From positions 1,308,773,324-1,308,837,323 of the forward strand of contig NC_090444.1 in assembly GCF_031143425.1 (NCBI RefSeq): DNA of 64,000 bases, read 5' to 3'. The translations under genes were made by a program, and so were the position numbers. Source of the DNA: Pleurodeles waltl. Lineage: Eukaryota > Chordata > Amphibia > Caudata > Salamandridae. The notes beneath the pieces were generated by a model, which ran no database searches, had not been told where the DNA came from, and saw nothing but the letters and a program-made list of their open reading frames with translations. Below, piece after piece: positions 1 to 11,839 of the stretch; the first letter of the stretch is position 1; each line of letters opens with the position of its first letter.

Positions 1-480
1 GTCCACTTTATCTCTGAAGAGACGGGAGCCATCAAAAGGCATGTCCATCAAAGAAAATGTGACATCCCGCGAAAAGCCAGCAGTGTGTAGCCAGGCATGG
101 GTTGACATGTGAGGTGGAAGCCTGGCCACTAAACTCTCACGGGTGGGATGTTGGGTGAGGAAACTTGGGTCTCCCCTGGGGCGGGGAGGTGGTAACGGGC
201 GATTGTCCTGTTCACTGGAGCTCTTATGTTGAGTTTGGACCAGGTACCCAAAAGGACATCAGTGAGGGCCTCAAATGGGAGGAGCAGTTCAGATGGAGAC
301 TCCCAGATGAATCTCCTCCATCAAGACATTAGTCTCGACTGTCACCGAGGGTAAAATGAAGATTGAGGACCTCAGGAGCCCTGCGCACCACCACTGCAAA
401 AGATGCTCCTTCCTCCATAGTCACGTTAGTGGGAAAAAGCACACCAGCATCTGGGGAAGTATCCAGGCTTCACCCAGTTG
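1..480 (-). pseudogene. DIRS-type retrotransposon gag-like fragment
   Basis: Read on the minus strand, this stretch gives a discontinuous open frame with phrases typical of amphibian DIRS ORF1 products: 'EGASFAVVVRRAPEVL' near 400, 'EALTDVLLGTWSK' near 250, 'TIARYHLP' near 215, and 'VTFSLMDMPFDGSRLF' near 25-70. Residues between these blocks also resemble the family, but at least one frame change is needed. The fragment runs off the left edge, so the rest of the element would lie outside the window. DIRS elements encode gag, RT-RNase H and a tyrosine recombinase; only gag is visible here. The family call rests on remembered motifs, not a search. The 480-720 stretch just upstream on the minus strand is open but not recognised. 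Confidence 0.55.
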
Positions 481-1020
481 CTCACACCTGTTCATATCCT
501 GTTAACAAAGATGGAATTAAGGGTTGAGTGACCTCTCCCACTCCTCCCTGAGGCCAAGACCATGGGAATAGGGGACAGGATCCGATCTGGGAGGCTAATC
601 TCCCAATGGCGCCAGAGACCGCGCATACGTATAATGCTCCCAGAATGCTCTCTGATAAGATGCAAATATTTGCAGATGTTTGAAAGCAAACTTGCTGATA
701 CTTTGCTTTGAAAATAAAAATAGTCACAAAAAAGTATCAGACCTAATTAGGGACCCAATACTTAAGGAAAGTCACAAAAGTGCACCTATGATATATGCTC
801 CTGCATTAGTGCAGATTTAGACTTTCATGAATTCACAAATATCTTCAGGAAATCATACTCCCAGAAAATATTTGGGGACTGCCTTTTAATATGAGCAACT
901 ATGCATGTGTAGTTTTGCTCATGCGAAAATCTGTTGAGTGTTTGTAAGCTTACTTTCCCTCCTACCACTTTTTTCCCCCCAACCCTGGAAGAAGTGTTAC
1001 TCCTGCTGTTTCATGACTAA

Positions 1021-1604
1021 GGCCCTCATTCTAACCGCGCCATGCGGTAACCGCCATATGGCCGCTCCGCGGTCAAAAGACCGCTGGGGCCATTTCAACT
1101 TTCCGCTGGGCCGGCGGGCGCTAGCCAAGTTAGCGCCCGCCGGCCCAGCGGTAAAGGGGCCTTCAACACTGAAGCCGGCTCCGAATGGAGCTGGTGGTGT
1201 TGCAGGCGTGCAACGGGTGCAGTAGCACCCGTCGCGCTTTTCACTGTCTGCCAAGCAGACAGTGAAAAGCAGCCTGGGGCCCTGTTAGGGGGCCCCTGCA
1301 CTGCCCATGCCATTGGCATGGGCAGTGCAGGGGCCCCCAGGGGCCCCAGGACACCCGTTCCCGCCATCCTGTTCCTGGCGGTAAAAACCGCCAGAAACAG
1401 GGTGGCTGGAAGGGGGTCAGAATCCCCATGGCGGCGCTGCTTGCAGCCCCGCCACGGCGGATTTGGGAAACCGCGGACCCGGTTTTCTGACCGCGGCTTT
1501 ACCGCCGCGGTCAGAATGGCCCAGGAAGCACCGCCAGCCTGTTGGGGGTGCTTCCGTCATCCGCGACCCTGGCGGTTTTTACCGCCAGGGTCGGAATGAC
1601 CCCC
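1021..1604. mobile_element. Non-autonomous PIF/Harbinger element, copy 1
   Basis: A GC-rich 584-bp block is flanked by TAA at 1018-1020 and 1605-1607, the 3-bp TWA-type duplication of Harbinger elements. Its ends are related inverted repeats: GGCCCTCATTCTAACC on the left, and GGGGGTCATTCCGACC as the complement of the right end. The inside is a row of strong hairpins, including a 21-bp perfect stem at 1103-1123/1131-1151, a stem around the CACTGTCTGC palindrome near 1250, and a long stem centred near 1312. No transposase is encoded, so mobilisation would need an enzyme in trans. Open frames across it are by-products of high GC. A related copy starts at 34621. Confidence 0.8.
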
Positions 1605-1959
1605 TAAATTTCTAGTCTTTGTCAGTATGAGAAAGAGCTGGAGAAGTCCCCTAAATTATGCAAGTTAGTAGGTATGCACAACTCCAGACTCAAAAGGGCA
1701 TTCCAACATTGATACTATTGCTAACCGCTTCTTCCAGCCCCAGTACATAGATCTGATAAAGGGGGCAAAATAAGGGAATTGCTAGTATTCAAACCCTACC
1801 ACATTGTGAGCCCTAATATAGCAAGAGAGGCTATTATAAGAGCTCTTATGTAATGAGATTGTTGCCATAATTTGTTGCACACTACAAGACAAAAAAGGGC
1901 AAGTGGATTTTTTTTTATAAGACAAGCAGATTTGTAATGCAGCCTGTCTCATGGACAAA

Positions 1960-2345
1960 TCGATATTTTAATACATTCCACACCCCTGCTATTTGATGTT
2001 TGGAGAACTTGCAATACGAATAAATTAGATTTTTCTTTTATTTCCAGTATACATAATACGCTCTCCAGGATTGATTATATTTTAGTCGCTAAACCATTAC
2101 TACCTATTTTACACTTTGCTGATACTGGCTCAGTTTTCCTATCTGATCATGCTCCAATTTTGTCCTCTTTAGAAATCACCACTTGACTCAAAAGCTAGCA
2201 GATGGAGATTTAATAATTTTCTTTTGTCTGATAATCTTTTAATCTCAAAAGCCCCTGCTTTTATTAAATATTTTTTTCAATTCAATATTTTTTCTGATAC
2301 ATTCACTGTTAACAATTAGAACACTTTTAAACCACTTTACTACTA
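1960..2345 (+). pseudogene. L1/Tx1-like LINE endonuclease fragment
   Basis: The plus strand at about 2020-2190 reads 'LDFSFISSIHNTLSRIDYIL' followed by 'FLSDHAPILSSLEI'. This is the C-terminal part of an APE-type endonuclease: SRIDYIL, then the SDHAPI box. It continues into 'WRFNNFLLSDNLL', as L1/Tx1 ORF2 proteins do. The sequence is AT-rich and stops appear on both sides, so it is a dead fragment. It abuts the 3' end of a minus-strand DIRS at about 2380. It may belong to the same family as the split L1-like copy at 16790-22595. Confidence 0.6.
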
Positions 2346-2379
2346 TGGTCTAGGCTAAGAAAAATAATTTAAATACCTG

Positions 2380-4930
2380 AACGCTCTTTTCTGGACATAT
2401 ATTTATTGCTTCACCAGGATAGGAACAAATTTAGGACTTTATTAACGTTCCAAGGGGTTAAATTTCTGGGTTCCGGCAGGAGGGAAAAACGTATCCCCCT
2501 CAATAGTTTTCTAACCAAGGAGTCCTCTTCAAACAGGGAGCCATCTACAGAGGTATGATTTGCAGACATAGGGGAACGAAAGATGTTTACCAACATGTGA
2601 GACATCCCTATTGATACCTGTGAGAAGAAGCTCAGGATATATACTATGTTGGACCCTATGGGATCCAGGTTCCTCTGCAGACACCGACCCATCCACTTCG
2701 CCCAAGCCAACCTGTACTTCTTGAGTATGCAGTCTGTCCATGCTTTCCTGTTGAGATTTTCGGCCTGTTCCGATAGTTCAGTGATTTTCCAATGGTCCCT
2801 CTAATCCTTCATACCATGATGTGCAGAGTGCCTTCTTCCAGTAGACCATGAAGGTTGCCCTTCAGGTCCAACAAAACAATTGGAAGCAGGGGAAGACAGA
2901 CTGGAGACTCCCAGGAAAGTTTCAATCAGAACTGGAAACCAGACTTGCAATGTTGGGCGACACCAGGAACATGTCTGCCTGTTATCTTCTGACTTGGGCT
3001 GAAAGTCTCATTATCTTTGAGAATGTGGGAACATGTATTATGTCTCCAGTCTTGCAAGACCCCTTTATGTATCATCTGTTGATGTAGCTCCTGGTTCTGG
3101 CTTCCAACTGAAATACTTTAGAAGCTGATGGTCTAGCCATTATGCAAAAAGGTCTACAGAGAAGGGGACCCATCTGTTCAACATTTCAATGAATTATTTT
3201 AGATTCTAAAGGCTGGTGTCTTGAAAATGAATGGAATGCCAGTCCGTCACAATGTTCAATTTGCCAAGAAGATATTCTGTCATCACTGAGTTCTTGCTGT
3301 TGAGGCAGAAATGCCAGACGATTCTGGCCAGCTCTGCCAGGGACTTGGACTTCGTTCTTTAAAGTGACTGATGTACCATACTGCCGAGAGGTTGTCTATC
3401 TTCAGCAGGACACAGTATTGAGCTCTTTAGTCCAGCACTGAACTGCAAACGAGCCTGCCAGTCACTCTAGGCAGTGGATGTGAAGTTGAAGGTCTTGTAC
3501 TGACCATTTTTAGCATGCAGAAGTAACTTCACACCTTGCACCCCAGCTGCTTCTGCTGGCGTTAGACTCTGACGAGGTCCAGGTTGGATCCGAAAACTAC
3601 CCTCCAGTTCCATATTTTCATATGGGAGAGCCACCACTGAATCTCTTCCTTTGTGTCCAGGGTGAAGTGGACTAGTTGCAAATAAGCCAGACCTTTCTAA
3701 AGGTGGAAAGCTTTCAGAATCTGTAGCATTCTGTAGTGCAGAAGGCCCAGAAAGATGCCTTGGATGGATGACAACAGAAGGGGCACCAGAAAAGGGATAT
3801 GGAGCAGGGACATTTGTGACTTGGGCAGTGTCTTGCACAATTTGTGCTTTATCTTCGCCACTTTCCTGTATGGGAGGCTGAGGAATGTTTTCTTGAGACT
3901 ATAACAAATTCCAGGAATGTAATGTATCCTGGTGTCAGGAAACACAGACTTGTTTATGATCAACCCCAGAACCACCAACAGGTTGATAGCCATCTTCAGA
4001 TTCCTTGCTAAAGTCCTCAGGCATCGGTCCATCATTAGGATATTGTTCAGACAGACTATGACACACATGCCCCATGTTCTGAGGTACTCACACTATGGTG
4101 CCGGGGAGAGTCTGAACTAGTGTGCTGTGAATTCATACACATGCTGGTCCGAAATTAATTGGAGCAATCTCCAATGCAGAGAGGACATGGGGATGGTAAG
4201 GTAGGTGTCCTTCAAGTCTAACTTTACCATTCAATATTTTTTCCCTCAGAGTATCCCTTGAATTCCCTCCATCTGGCAATGGCAGAAAATATAACCATTT
4301 GAGTGATGACTCCAGTCTCTCTTTTCCACCACAAAGAGTTTGCTCACAAACCGCTGTGGATTGATAAATCATCTCCACAATTGAAATTGAATATCTCGTT
4401 TTCAATAAGTTTGTGAGCCTGAGGGGAGAAAACCAGAGGGCGTGGGCAATGTTTTTGGAATGTTGACCCATAGAACTTTATATAGCATACCATGAAGGAC
4501 TGTATAACTTATGCATTGATGTGAGGGTGCGCCAGTTATGCATCCACTCTGAGGACCGGGGTTGTAGGATGTCTGGCAGATTTGCTGTGTCTTAAACATC
4601 ATCGCCCCAGATCATTATTGCGTTTTTTAGGGAAAGGCAAAGGACACCATGATCTAGAGGGAACCATGCCCACATTGGAGTCTGCTTGCTAGTCATCCCC
4701 ATGTGGTGGGTCTGAGGTGTGATGCTCTACTGGAATAAAGAAACTACCTCTGATGGCTGGTTCCCTGAAGGGTGTGCTTATTCCCTGGGGACGGGCTGGT
4801 GGGGGTGACTGTGAGATAGAAATGCTTTTTTAGTCTATTGAAGGTATCGAGATCCTGTCCCTGGTGTTCCCTTTTCTGTCTTGCCTTAGCTGGTATTTCA
4901 CCAAGGAGTTCATGAGGCTCAGGGACCATA
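2380..4930 (-). pseudogene. Decayed DIRS-type retrotransposon (gag-RT-RNase H-YR)
   Basis: On the minus strand the order is that of a DIRS element. 4744-4929 is a short gag-like frame. Around 4310-4200 the RT core 'LDLKDTYLTIPM' is readable. 3697-4068 is open with the RT active-site region degraded to 'LNNILMM', then 'INLLVVLGLIINKSV' and 'LLSSIQGIFLGLLHYRMLQ'. Around 3410-3230 the RNase H part reads 'LLKIDNLSAVWYI' and 'LAELARIVWHFCLNSKNSV'. 2411-2710 matches the N-terminal domain of the DIRS tyrosine recombinase ('LFEEDSLVRKLLRG', 'WNVNKVLNLFLSW'). The catalytic C-terminal half of the recombinase is missing at the junction with the L1-like fragment. Many frameshifts and the loss of the catalytic aspartates show it is inactive. 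Confidence 0.7.
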
Positions 4931-4934
4931 CAAA

Positions 4935-6572
4935 TACAAATAGCAATTTCATAAAATTGCCAATAAATAAGTATACAAGTACATCAATACATCAACAACT
5001 ATGTTAATAAAATGTTTGTTTCTAAAAAGTCTTATACAAATCATCACATAATTAAGTTCAACCCATCCAGTTATTGCACAATCCCGCAATGAGGTCCTTA
5101 AAGATGCAGAGCTAGGTTCCATCTTTACATAATACAAAGCAAATATTCAGGGTCAGTCTAGCCCAGATACTATGGATCATCCAAATTAAAAATGGATTTT
5201 TAAATATCTCCTAAGCCACATTATCAAAGTTTATAATAAATCAGAGTATCAGAGTTATGGGCATTAAAGTGCATGGGACAAAGTTCATAAAGCAAAGACA
5301 GTCACTGGAACCTTCATTAACCCTCCATTTGAAGGCACTAATTGACATCTTTGATTCACTCAGGAGGTCCTCCTAATAAAGTCTGCAGAATATCACAAAT
5401 ACAGCTAATAAGGTGCATAGTACAAAGCACAAGATACAAAAGACAATGTTATTAAAAGTTTCATTTCACCAGCTGTTTTGAAAGGCCCAAGTTGTCCACT
5501 TTATTTCATAAACCAAGCACTCCTCCCAACTGAATCAACAATAGATTGGTAAAGCAGAAAACAAGTCTGGCCACAAGGATGGGTCAAATACTAATCTAGA
5601 GCAGCATCTTACTGGAGAACTCCTGGCATAGGATGATACAATTTTGCACAGGAATTGACCTAGAGCAATGGCCACGTCCTGAAGACCCAACCCACACAAC
5701 GACTCGCAACCTTCTCAAAAACGTTAAGAAAACTGGTTAAAAAAATATCTTCCTTTTCCCTAGGAAGAATACACAGGCCACCAATAAGTGGAGGTATGAG
5801 TATCCTTCACCCCTCATACATGGGCACTGTACGTGGTTCTTTGCAATTTGATCCTTTAGCCTGGGCATCCGTCCACCCTCAACCTATCCCCATCCTCAGA
5901 TGCCAGATTTCACTGCGAAAGGTCCTATTGGGATTTCAATAGCAATATGGAAAAAGGTCTAAGCTCTCCTGGGAAACCAGGAAAAGCACAAATGATCTCT
6001 TGTTCCCCAAATACTGGAAATCCTCACTCCAGGGAGATTCCTCTGCACACAGTCAAAGGGTGTTCTTAAGTTGGCTAATTTTTTTCTCTTTACTCCCACC
6101 TCCATACTTATCCAACACACCTAGTCTCTCTTAACCGGGTTCCTCTTATCAGGAAAGGTTGACAATACCTCCAAGAAAATTAAAACAGAACGTTCTTCAC
6201 TGGGGGAGCCCTTATTGGTCGAAAAATAAAACCGTAGGGCCTTTGCATCTGCTGTACTCCTTGTTACTCATTTCAACTCTGGCCTTGTCGCTTGGATCAT
6301 AACATTTTTGGTAAATCAAGCACAGATTTCACAATGCTACTGTCGAGTCCTTCCCATGCAAGTCGCCTGTCCATTGCCAACACCTGTACTCCATATAAGT
6401 CCTGGGGAATTACCTTGCCCAAAATTACTTTACATAGTGACTCCATGGAATAGGTAGCATATTTCGGATCAAGTCTTTTCAGACTTCCTACTTTAGACAA
6501 CAATGTCAACCTTTGACTGGCTAGATGTTTATCCCATCTCAGGTCATCTGAGAAAATTATCCCCAGATTTTC
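4935..6572 (-). pseudogene. LINE B, 3' part (RT thumb and tail)
   Basis: The open minus-strand frame at 6297-6509, extended to about 6570, reads 'ENLGIIFSDDLRWDKHLASQ' and then 'VIPQDLYGVQVLA'. This is the post-palm region that follows the catalytic motifs in LINE reverse transcriptases ('YLG..F...W..H'). Towards lower coordinates only fragments are readable, and the AT-rich stretch at 4935-5140 with an AATAAA-like tail looks like the 3' end. At its upstream edge (6572) it meets the 3' end of LINE A, so either LINE A inserted here or both are truncated at one junction. I cannot name the clade. Confidence 0.45.
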
Positions 6573-6827
6573 AATGAATCAAAGCTTTATTTCAGCAAGA
6601 GAAACACCATAGAAGCAAAGTGCATTTTACAAGGTAAAAAACAATGTTAAAAAGTCAAGACAAACAGGCAATAAAACGGACCACAGAATGACTAAAACCA
6701 AACAACTAAATAGACCATACAACATGCAATACTCGGAATAAAACATCAAGCAGTTTACATAGTAAAGTTCAAAATTCGATAGCAGCAGAGAAAAGAATCA
6801 GCAGCATGACCATCATTTGTTCCCTTC

Positions 6828-7196
6828 CTATTCCTTAATCACCTTTGCTCTAATAGACCAAACATTCCCCAAAAAGTTTGCAACTGCGCAAGCAATCACA
6901 GGTTTAGGATCAGACCCCATAACTCTCTGTGCAATTACGCTATGACGCGTTCCTAGAGACCTAGCAACAGGTTTAATCCATGTCATGCTGGGTTCATTGT
7001 ACGCCCGGCATGCAAACAAGACATGACCAACTGTTTCCTTGCAACACTTGCAGCCCGGGTATAATGGTGAGACAGCGGAATCTGTTGCCCAGTTACTTGC
7101 AAAGGACCTCAGGGGAAAGGACCCTATTCTAAACTGAATGTACATCCTCCTATCCCTGGGGACCAGGATAAAATCAAGATAGGTTCTAAAAAGCAT
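6828..7196 (-). pseudogene. LINE A C-terminal Cys/His segment
   Basis: A 122-codon open stretch ends the ORF2 region. It contains 'GCKCCKETVGHVLFAC', the C-x2-C...H...C arrangement found near the C-terminus of several LINE ORF2 proteins, preceded by 'YIQFRIGSFPLRSF'. The equivalent in LINE F is 'CPCDNLSDQSTMHIVLFC' (39850-39910). It is separated from the RT thumb by about 140 bp with stops. The role in the family is nucleic-acid binding during integration. Confidence 0.6.
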
Positions 7197-7339
7197 TTGG
7201 CTTTAAAATCCAAAAATTCACTTGTTAAAGTACCTCTCCCCCCCACCCCATAACAACCCCCCGCCCCAACACTAAGCCCTTCTGCAGGACCCGGGCCCAA
7301 TATCTTCTTTTTAAATTCTGCATTTGATGGAATCTGCTC

Positions 7340-8900
7340 TCAATGTTCTGAGCCCAGATCTAACTTGAACCCCAGAGTACGTAACATTCTCTTAATATTC
7401 ATGAGCCCTGGTATCTTGTGCACCCTGACATACTTTAGTAACTCCCAAAAGATGACTGAATACTGCTCAAGCTCTTGTGTGACCATCAACCTTCTCCAGA
7501 CCAGCAGTGGGTGCAATCTTGCCTTGTCCCTAATGGACTTCCAGCCCAAATCCAATTTTAGTGGAAGGAGCAGGGTGCTAGGAGGTACTTGAATGAGAAT
7601 CCTGATGAACTTATGTTCCATCTGAGTCAGGTCGCTGAGACCAGAAAAGCCCCAGAGTTTTGCACCATAAAGTGCTGATACCACAGCTTTGGCATTATAA
7701 ATCTGCTTGGGCCCTGCCACAGGCTTAAAAGAAGCAACTCTATGCTCCTGTAGTATTACTCCAATTACTTGTCTTAGCTTTTGCTCATTATTTTTAATAT
7801 GGTGGTGCCAAACCATATTATCTGCCAACTTAATACCTAAATAATCAAGGGTGTTCACTCTCTCAAGAGTCCCACCCCTCCAAGGTCAGCCTCCCCCTGA
7901 ATGCCTTACGCGGGTGGATAACCACAAGTTTGGTCCTGCTGGTGTTAATAATCAGGCCCCAGATCCAGCAAAACTCCTCAAATCTAGCCAGGAGCCTTTG
8001 AAGGCCAAATGGAATTTTAGACACCAAGATGGTATCATTTGCATAAGGTAGGGTTGCGATCTTATGCTTCCTAATTGAGGGGCGCCTGCCAAGGGGATGG
8101 ACATAACATTTACACCTTCATTCAAAAACAGAGAGAAACGAGTAGGGGCAAGGACACACCCCTGCCTCACACCTTTATCTATTGCAATAGGGTCAGTAAC
8201 TCATCCTTGATCTTCCCCACCGAATGACTGCTTAATTTTTCTCATGTGGGCGAATAAGAACAGACAAGACAAGATGTCACCGGGCATACCCATATCCGTT
8301 AAGACGGGCAATAATTTATCTTTTGGGGCCATATCAAAACCCGATTTTAGGTCGATAAATGCAATATATAGACTGCCTTTGCCTACCACTACAATCTTTC
8401 TATAAAATAGCACAAATCTAAACAATTGATCAATTGTGCTAGTCTTCGGCCTAAAGCTGGCTTGGTAAGGAGATAGAATATTCTGGTCCTCAATCTAATC
8501 TAAAATATTCCCTAATAACGCCCTACTAAATACTTTCTGTGCAGCATCAATCAGGATTATAGGCCTATAGTTGGTAGGGGAGTCCCTAGCCCCCTTCTTA
8601 TAGACTGGTACAACCTCAGCACATTTCCAAGAGGATGGGATGGGCGCCCCATTTACAATGCGATTAGCCAATTTTAGCATATAAGTAGCCGAAACTTCCT
8701 TATCAAGCTTGAATAAGGATTCCCTTAGGGGCCAGGGGCCTTACTGGCCACAATGGCATTGATAGAGTTTATAATCTCTGACAGCTTGAACATGTCCCTG
8801 CGGCTGGGTAGAACCATTAGCCCTTGAGCTTGCGAAGGTCAACTATTTGCTCTTTGTAATAAAGGGATTTAAAGTGTTCCACCCACACCTCAGGGGGAAT
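7340..8900 (-). pseudogene. LINE A reverse transcriptase domain
   Basis: The RT fingers and palm motifs occur in order on the minus strand. 8495-8680 has 'SWKCAEVVPVYKKGA' and 'SPTNYRPIILIDAAQKVF'. 8201-8425 has motif A, 'AFIDLKSGFD'. 7952-8170 starts with 'RQGCVLAPT' (motif B). The active-site loop reads 'LPYANDTIL' near 8050, where the usual YADD has become YAND, so one catalytic aspartate is lost. 7340-7858 holds the thumb: 'LDYLGIKLADNMVWHHHIK', then 'YGAKLWG'. Four separate frames are needed, so it is inactive. Confidence 0.7.
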
Positions 8901-9399
8901 CATGTTGTAAAAGTCTGATTGGCATTTAACAACCCACCCCCCCTTTGCTCAGCAGCTCCCATAATCTGACATTATCACAAGCCTTACACACAACTTTAAG
9001 GGCCTCCCATCTATTATCCTCCCAAACTTGCCTTGCCTGCACTTGGGCTGCATAATAAGAAGCACTGAGTATAGGAATTCTATCCCCGTCCCAGGATCTA
9101 ATAGCTTTAATCAGGTCAGCCCTTGCCAGTCTACAATGCTTGTCATATCAACTTAAGTTGTTTGGCTTAGTCAATTTCCTTTTCTTCTTGACCCCACAGG
9201 CCACAAAATGTGAGTGTACACCTTCAAAGAGAGCAAGATGGAAATTGGCTACATCAACCCCACTATTGTCTCCCACAGGGAGCGCAATCAGCTTGTCCAA
9301 TACAGAATTTACTAACAATGTTATATCAGCGAGTACCCCTGCTTTTATAGCAACACTCTGCCACTTAAGGCAGCGCCTGTCGTGGGATACCTGTAGTTC

Positions 9400-10150
9400 T
9401 TGTGTGCAAGCAAACGGGCGTCCATCCTGTTTACGGGGCCTACGGGGCCCAATAATGACTTTAATGAGCAAGATAAAGGGTTGTGATCGCTCTCAACTGT
9501 TTCAATAATCGCCATAAAAGCCATAGTCTCATGTCCAACAGTACATAGTCTACCCTACTAGAACCCATGGGAGGTATAAAGGATAGTCTGATTGCCACCT
9601 TGGACCATTTGTTGACCAGGGTTAGGCTGAGATCTAGGATTGACCACCTTTCTTCTTCCTCAGCGGTAAGGCTTATATCTTCATTATCTAAAGCCTCAAA
9701 TGTGACATTGAAGTCACCACCAATGATTAAATAAGATCTGTGTGCAGTCTTATCCAGGTTGGCCTCGAGGCACAACAAAGTATCAGATTGTGATCCACGG
9801 CGCACACCCCCACATATGGGTTGTAGATGTCTAACACAATGATAAAACCATCTTTTGCCCGAATAGCCAAAATGTCAGGGTGGGCCATAGAAAGCATTGT
9901 GAGGGTACATTTCAATTCAATTTTGACCCAAATCATTAACCCGCCTGAAGGCCTACTTTTAAGGCTGGGATAGCTGCTTTAAAAAAAGTTCAAGTAACCA
10001 CGTCTATAGACTGGCTCAATACATCAGGTCCTCTGAAATAAGCAGATGTTAAAATCGCTGATAAAGGTGTTCCACCCAGTGATCAGCAGCTTCAAACCCA
10101 AACCTGCTACATTCCAGGAGACAAGCGAAATACCACCGGGAAGGCTCATG
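9400..10150 (-). pseudogene. LINE A APE-type endonuclease domain
   Basis: The minus strand starts at about 10150 with 'ISLVSWNVAGL', the usual N-terminal WN motif of APE-like endonucleases. It continues with 'GLMIWVKIELK' and 'GFIIVLDIYNPYVG' (9727-9936), then 'YLIIGGDFNV' (GDFN box) and 'SSRVDYVLLD' (SRVDYVL box) in the frame 9461-9805. The expected final SDH box is not clear. Stops between the first and second blocks and a frame change near 9780 show that it is broken. The enzyme would nick target DNA for target-primed reverse transcription. Confidence 0.65.
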
Positions 10151-10470
10151 ATGCAAGCAGCTGATCTTTCCTATGTTCCCGCTTGTTGAGTGTTAGTTGG
10201 ACAAGACGAGCCAAATGAAGGAGCCCTTTCCCTACAGCACTCCCCCCAAGGCAACTAGACGTAGTTCTGGATCCATAGATCTGTCTTCCTCACTTAATCT
10301 TGCGGTAACATGTGGAACAAAACTGCACATCCCACCCGCTTCTCCAATCAGGGGTAGTCAATCAACTTCCTCTAAAACACTGAAGCGATTGCTGACAGGT
10401 GCGTTATACAACCCGTGCTGACCTGTCTCACCCTGGTATAGCCCATGATCCCCTCCATGAGAGTACCAGA

Positions 10471-11539
10471 TTAAACCTGACGTCTAGCAGCCATAGTAGG
10501 TTTGTAAAAATATCCCAGGGGCGAAAGAGTAATTCCTGTTCCCACCTCCTTATAGCTAACTAATAATATGTAATAATCTGTGTGCAATCTCGGGTCATTA
10601 AAATTTACATTCATGCAGTCCCCCGGGAGGTCAGTCCGTCCTGGAACAATCCACCTGACCCTGCTTGCTAGCAAAATCTTATGGGCCAGGCTAGTCGGAT
10701 AGTTCTTCACTCTGCCAAGCCAGTGCAGACATTTATTAGACAGTTCCACCTGTGATTCAGTTTGATTTGGCTTCAATTTAGGGACTCCTTTGAGTATAAT
10801 CACATAGGGGCATGAGGCTGAGGCTAGGTTTATATAGAGGGGTATGTCAGTTGGTTTGTTACTAATGCCCTCACTCTCCAAGGTTAAGTTCCTCTGCCAG
10901 CTCCCCCCATCACGTGCGGCTGATTTACCAGGGGCGCTGCCTGAGGGTTAATATCGCCAGAACTTTGACTTCTTTCAGAGTATACTGTGTTCGATTGACC
11001 TGAGTCAAGTTCCTCAACATAACCAGGCCTTGGCGGAGATGCGCCCCCAACCTGCTGACTGTCCTGACACTGTGGGCTGATCATAGAGTTTAGGGCAAAT
11101 TCAATCTTAGCCACTGAATCATTAGGGGTTCAAGGTCCGCTTTCAGAAGCTCCTCAAACCTCAGTGCCACCTTCCCCACCACCTCACTGACAAGGTTATC
11201 TAGCCGACCTTGGTCGGTGTCCAACTCTGTCGTGGCATTGGTAGGTGGCTGGGTGCTCCTCACTGTCACGGCTTGGTTCCTAGTACTTATGCCTAGGGGC
11301 TTAGTGTTAGTCCGTAATGCCCTCTTGGGCCTCTTAAGCCCCTTCTTGGTATGGTTAGCTTTCATAGTAAGGGCTGCTATAAGTTCCTTCTGGGAGCTTG
11401 TATCAGCCTGTAATCCTACACTGGTGATAGTACAGGTTGCAGGACACATCAAGGCCAAATTAAGGTACACTATAAACAAGTTCTCAGTAGTTTGTCCAAA
11501 TGGAGTTAGAGGCCATTTTAACAACAGGTTTACCGTCAC
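10471..11539 (-). pseudogene. LINE A ORF1 (broken)
   Basis: Three consecutive minus-strand open stretches (11539-11090, 11114-10884, 10881-10471) tile this interval and are best read as one ORF1 with frameshifts. The N-terminal part is basic ('KKGLKRPKRALR') and is followed by a helical, heptad-like stretch ('DNLVSEVVGKVALRFEELLK') compatible with a coiled coil. The C-terminal part holds a block, 'CPYVIILKGVPKLKPNQ', then 'CLHWLGRV' and 'ILLASRVRWIVPGR'. The same block is found in LINE E ('CPYVLVL', 'VIHWFGSV', 'MARRVDRVG') and weakly in LINE D ('TPYVVVFGK'). No CCHC knuckle is visible. By position it should be the RNA-binding ORF1 product; the domain itself I do not recognise. Confidence 0.55.
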
Positions 11540-11839
11540 TCTCCCTCAGGAAACACCAGGTCTGTCATAGATTGGTACTTTCTGAGTCAGGCTTGCTCCC
11601 GTTTTGCCTCAGAGAAATTAACAAAAATATGCTCCATTAAGGGCTGCTCTTTACTTAAAGGGGTTCAACGCCACCAACACCCAGATTAATATGTGCAGCG
11701 CAGCAAACATCATATGTGTGGGGATGTCCCTTCTCCTGCTATATATCACACCCACCACTCTTAAACTGTCCTGAACATCCACCCTCCCACCATCTATGTA
11801 AGAACCCCCAACGGGGGACTTGCTTCAAACAACGGCTCG

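Larger units (their letters stand above)
6572..11830 (-). mobile_element. LINE A: near full-length non-LTR retrotransposon, inactive
   Basis: On the minus strand this unit has the full layout of an APE-type LINE: a 5' leader (about 11540-11830), ORF1 (11539-10471), an endonuclease (10150-9400), reverse transcriptase (about 8900-7340), a C-terminal Cys/His segment (7196-6828) and a short 3' tail ending in AATAAAGC near 6585. Length is about 5.2 kb. All parts carry stops or frameshifts. Sister copies with the same order are LINE D (22600-28640), LINE F (37761-40240) and LINE E (44660-52265). The RT motifs place it among EN-containing LINEs; the exact clade (I/Jockey/CR1-like) cannot be fixed by eye. 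Confidence 0.75.

Noticed and set aside
3467..3838. 123-codon minus-strand frame
   Set aside because: A shadow frame of the DIRS RT-RNase H region; the real motifs are in the other two frames.
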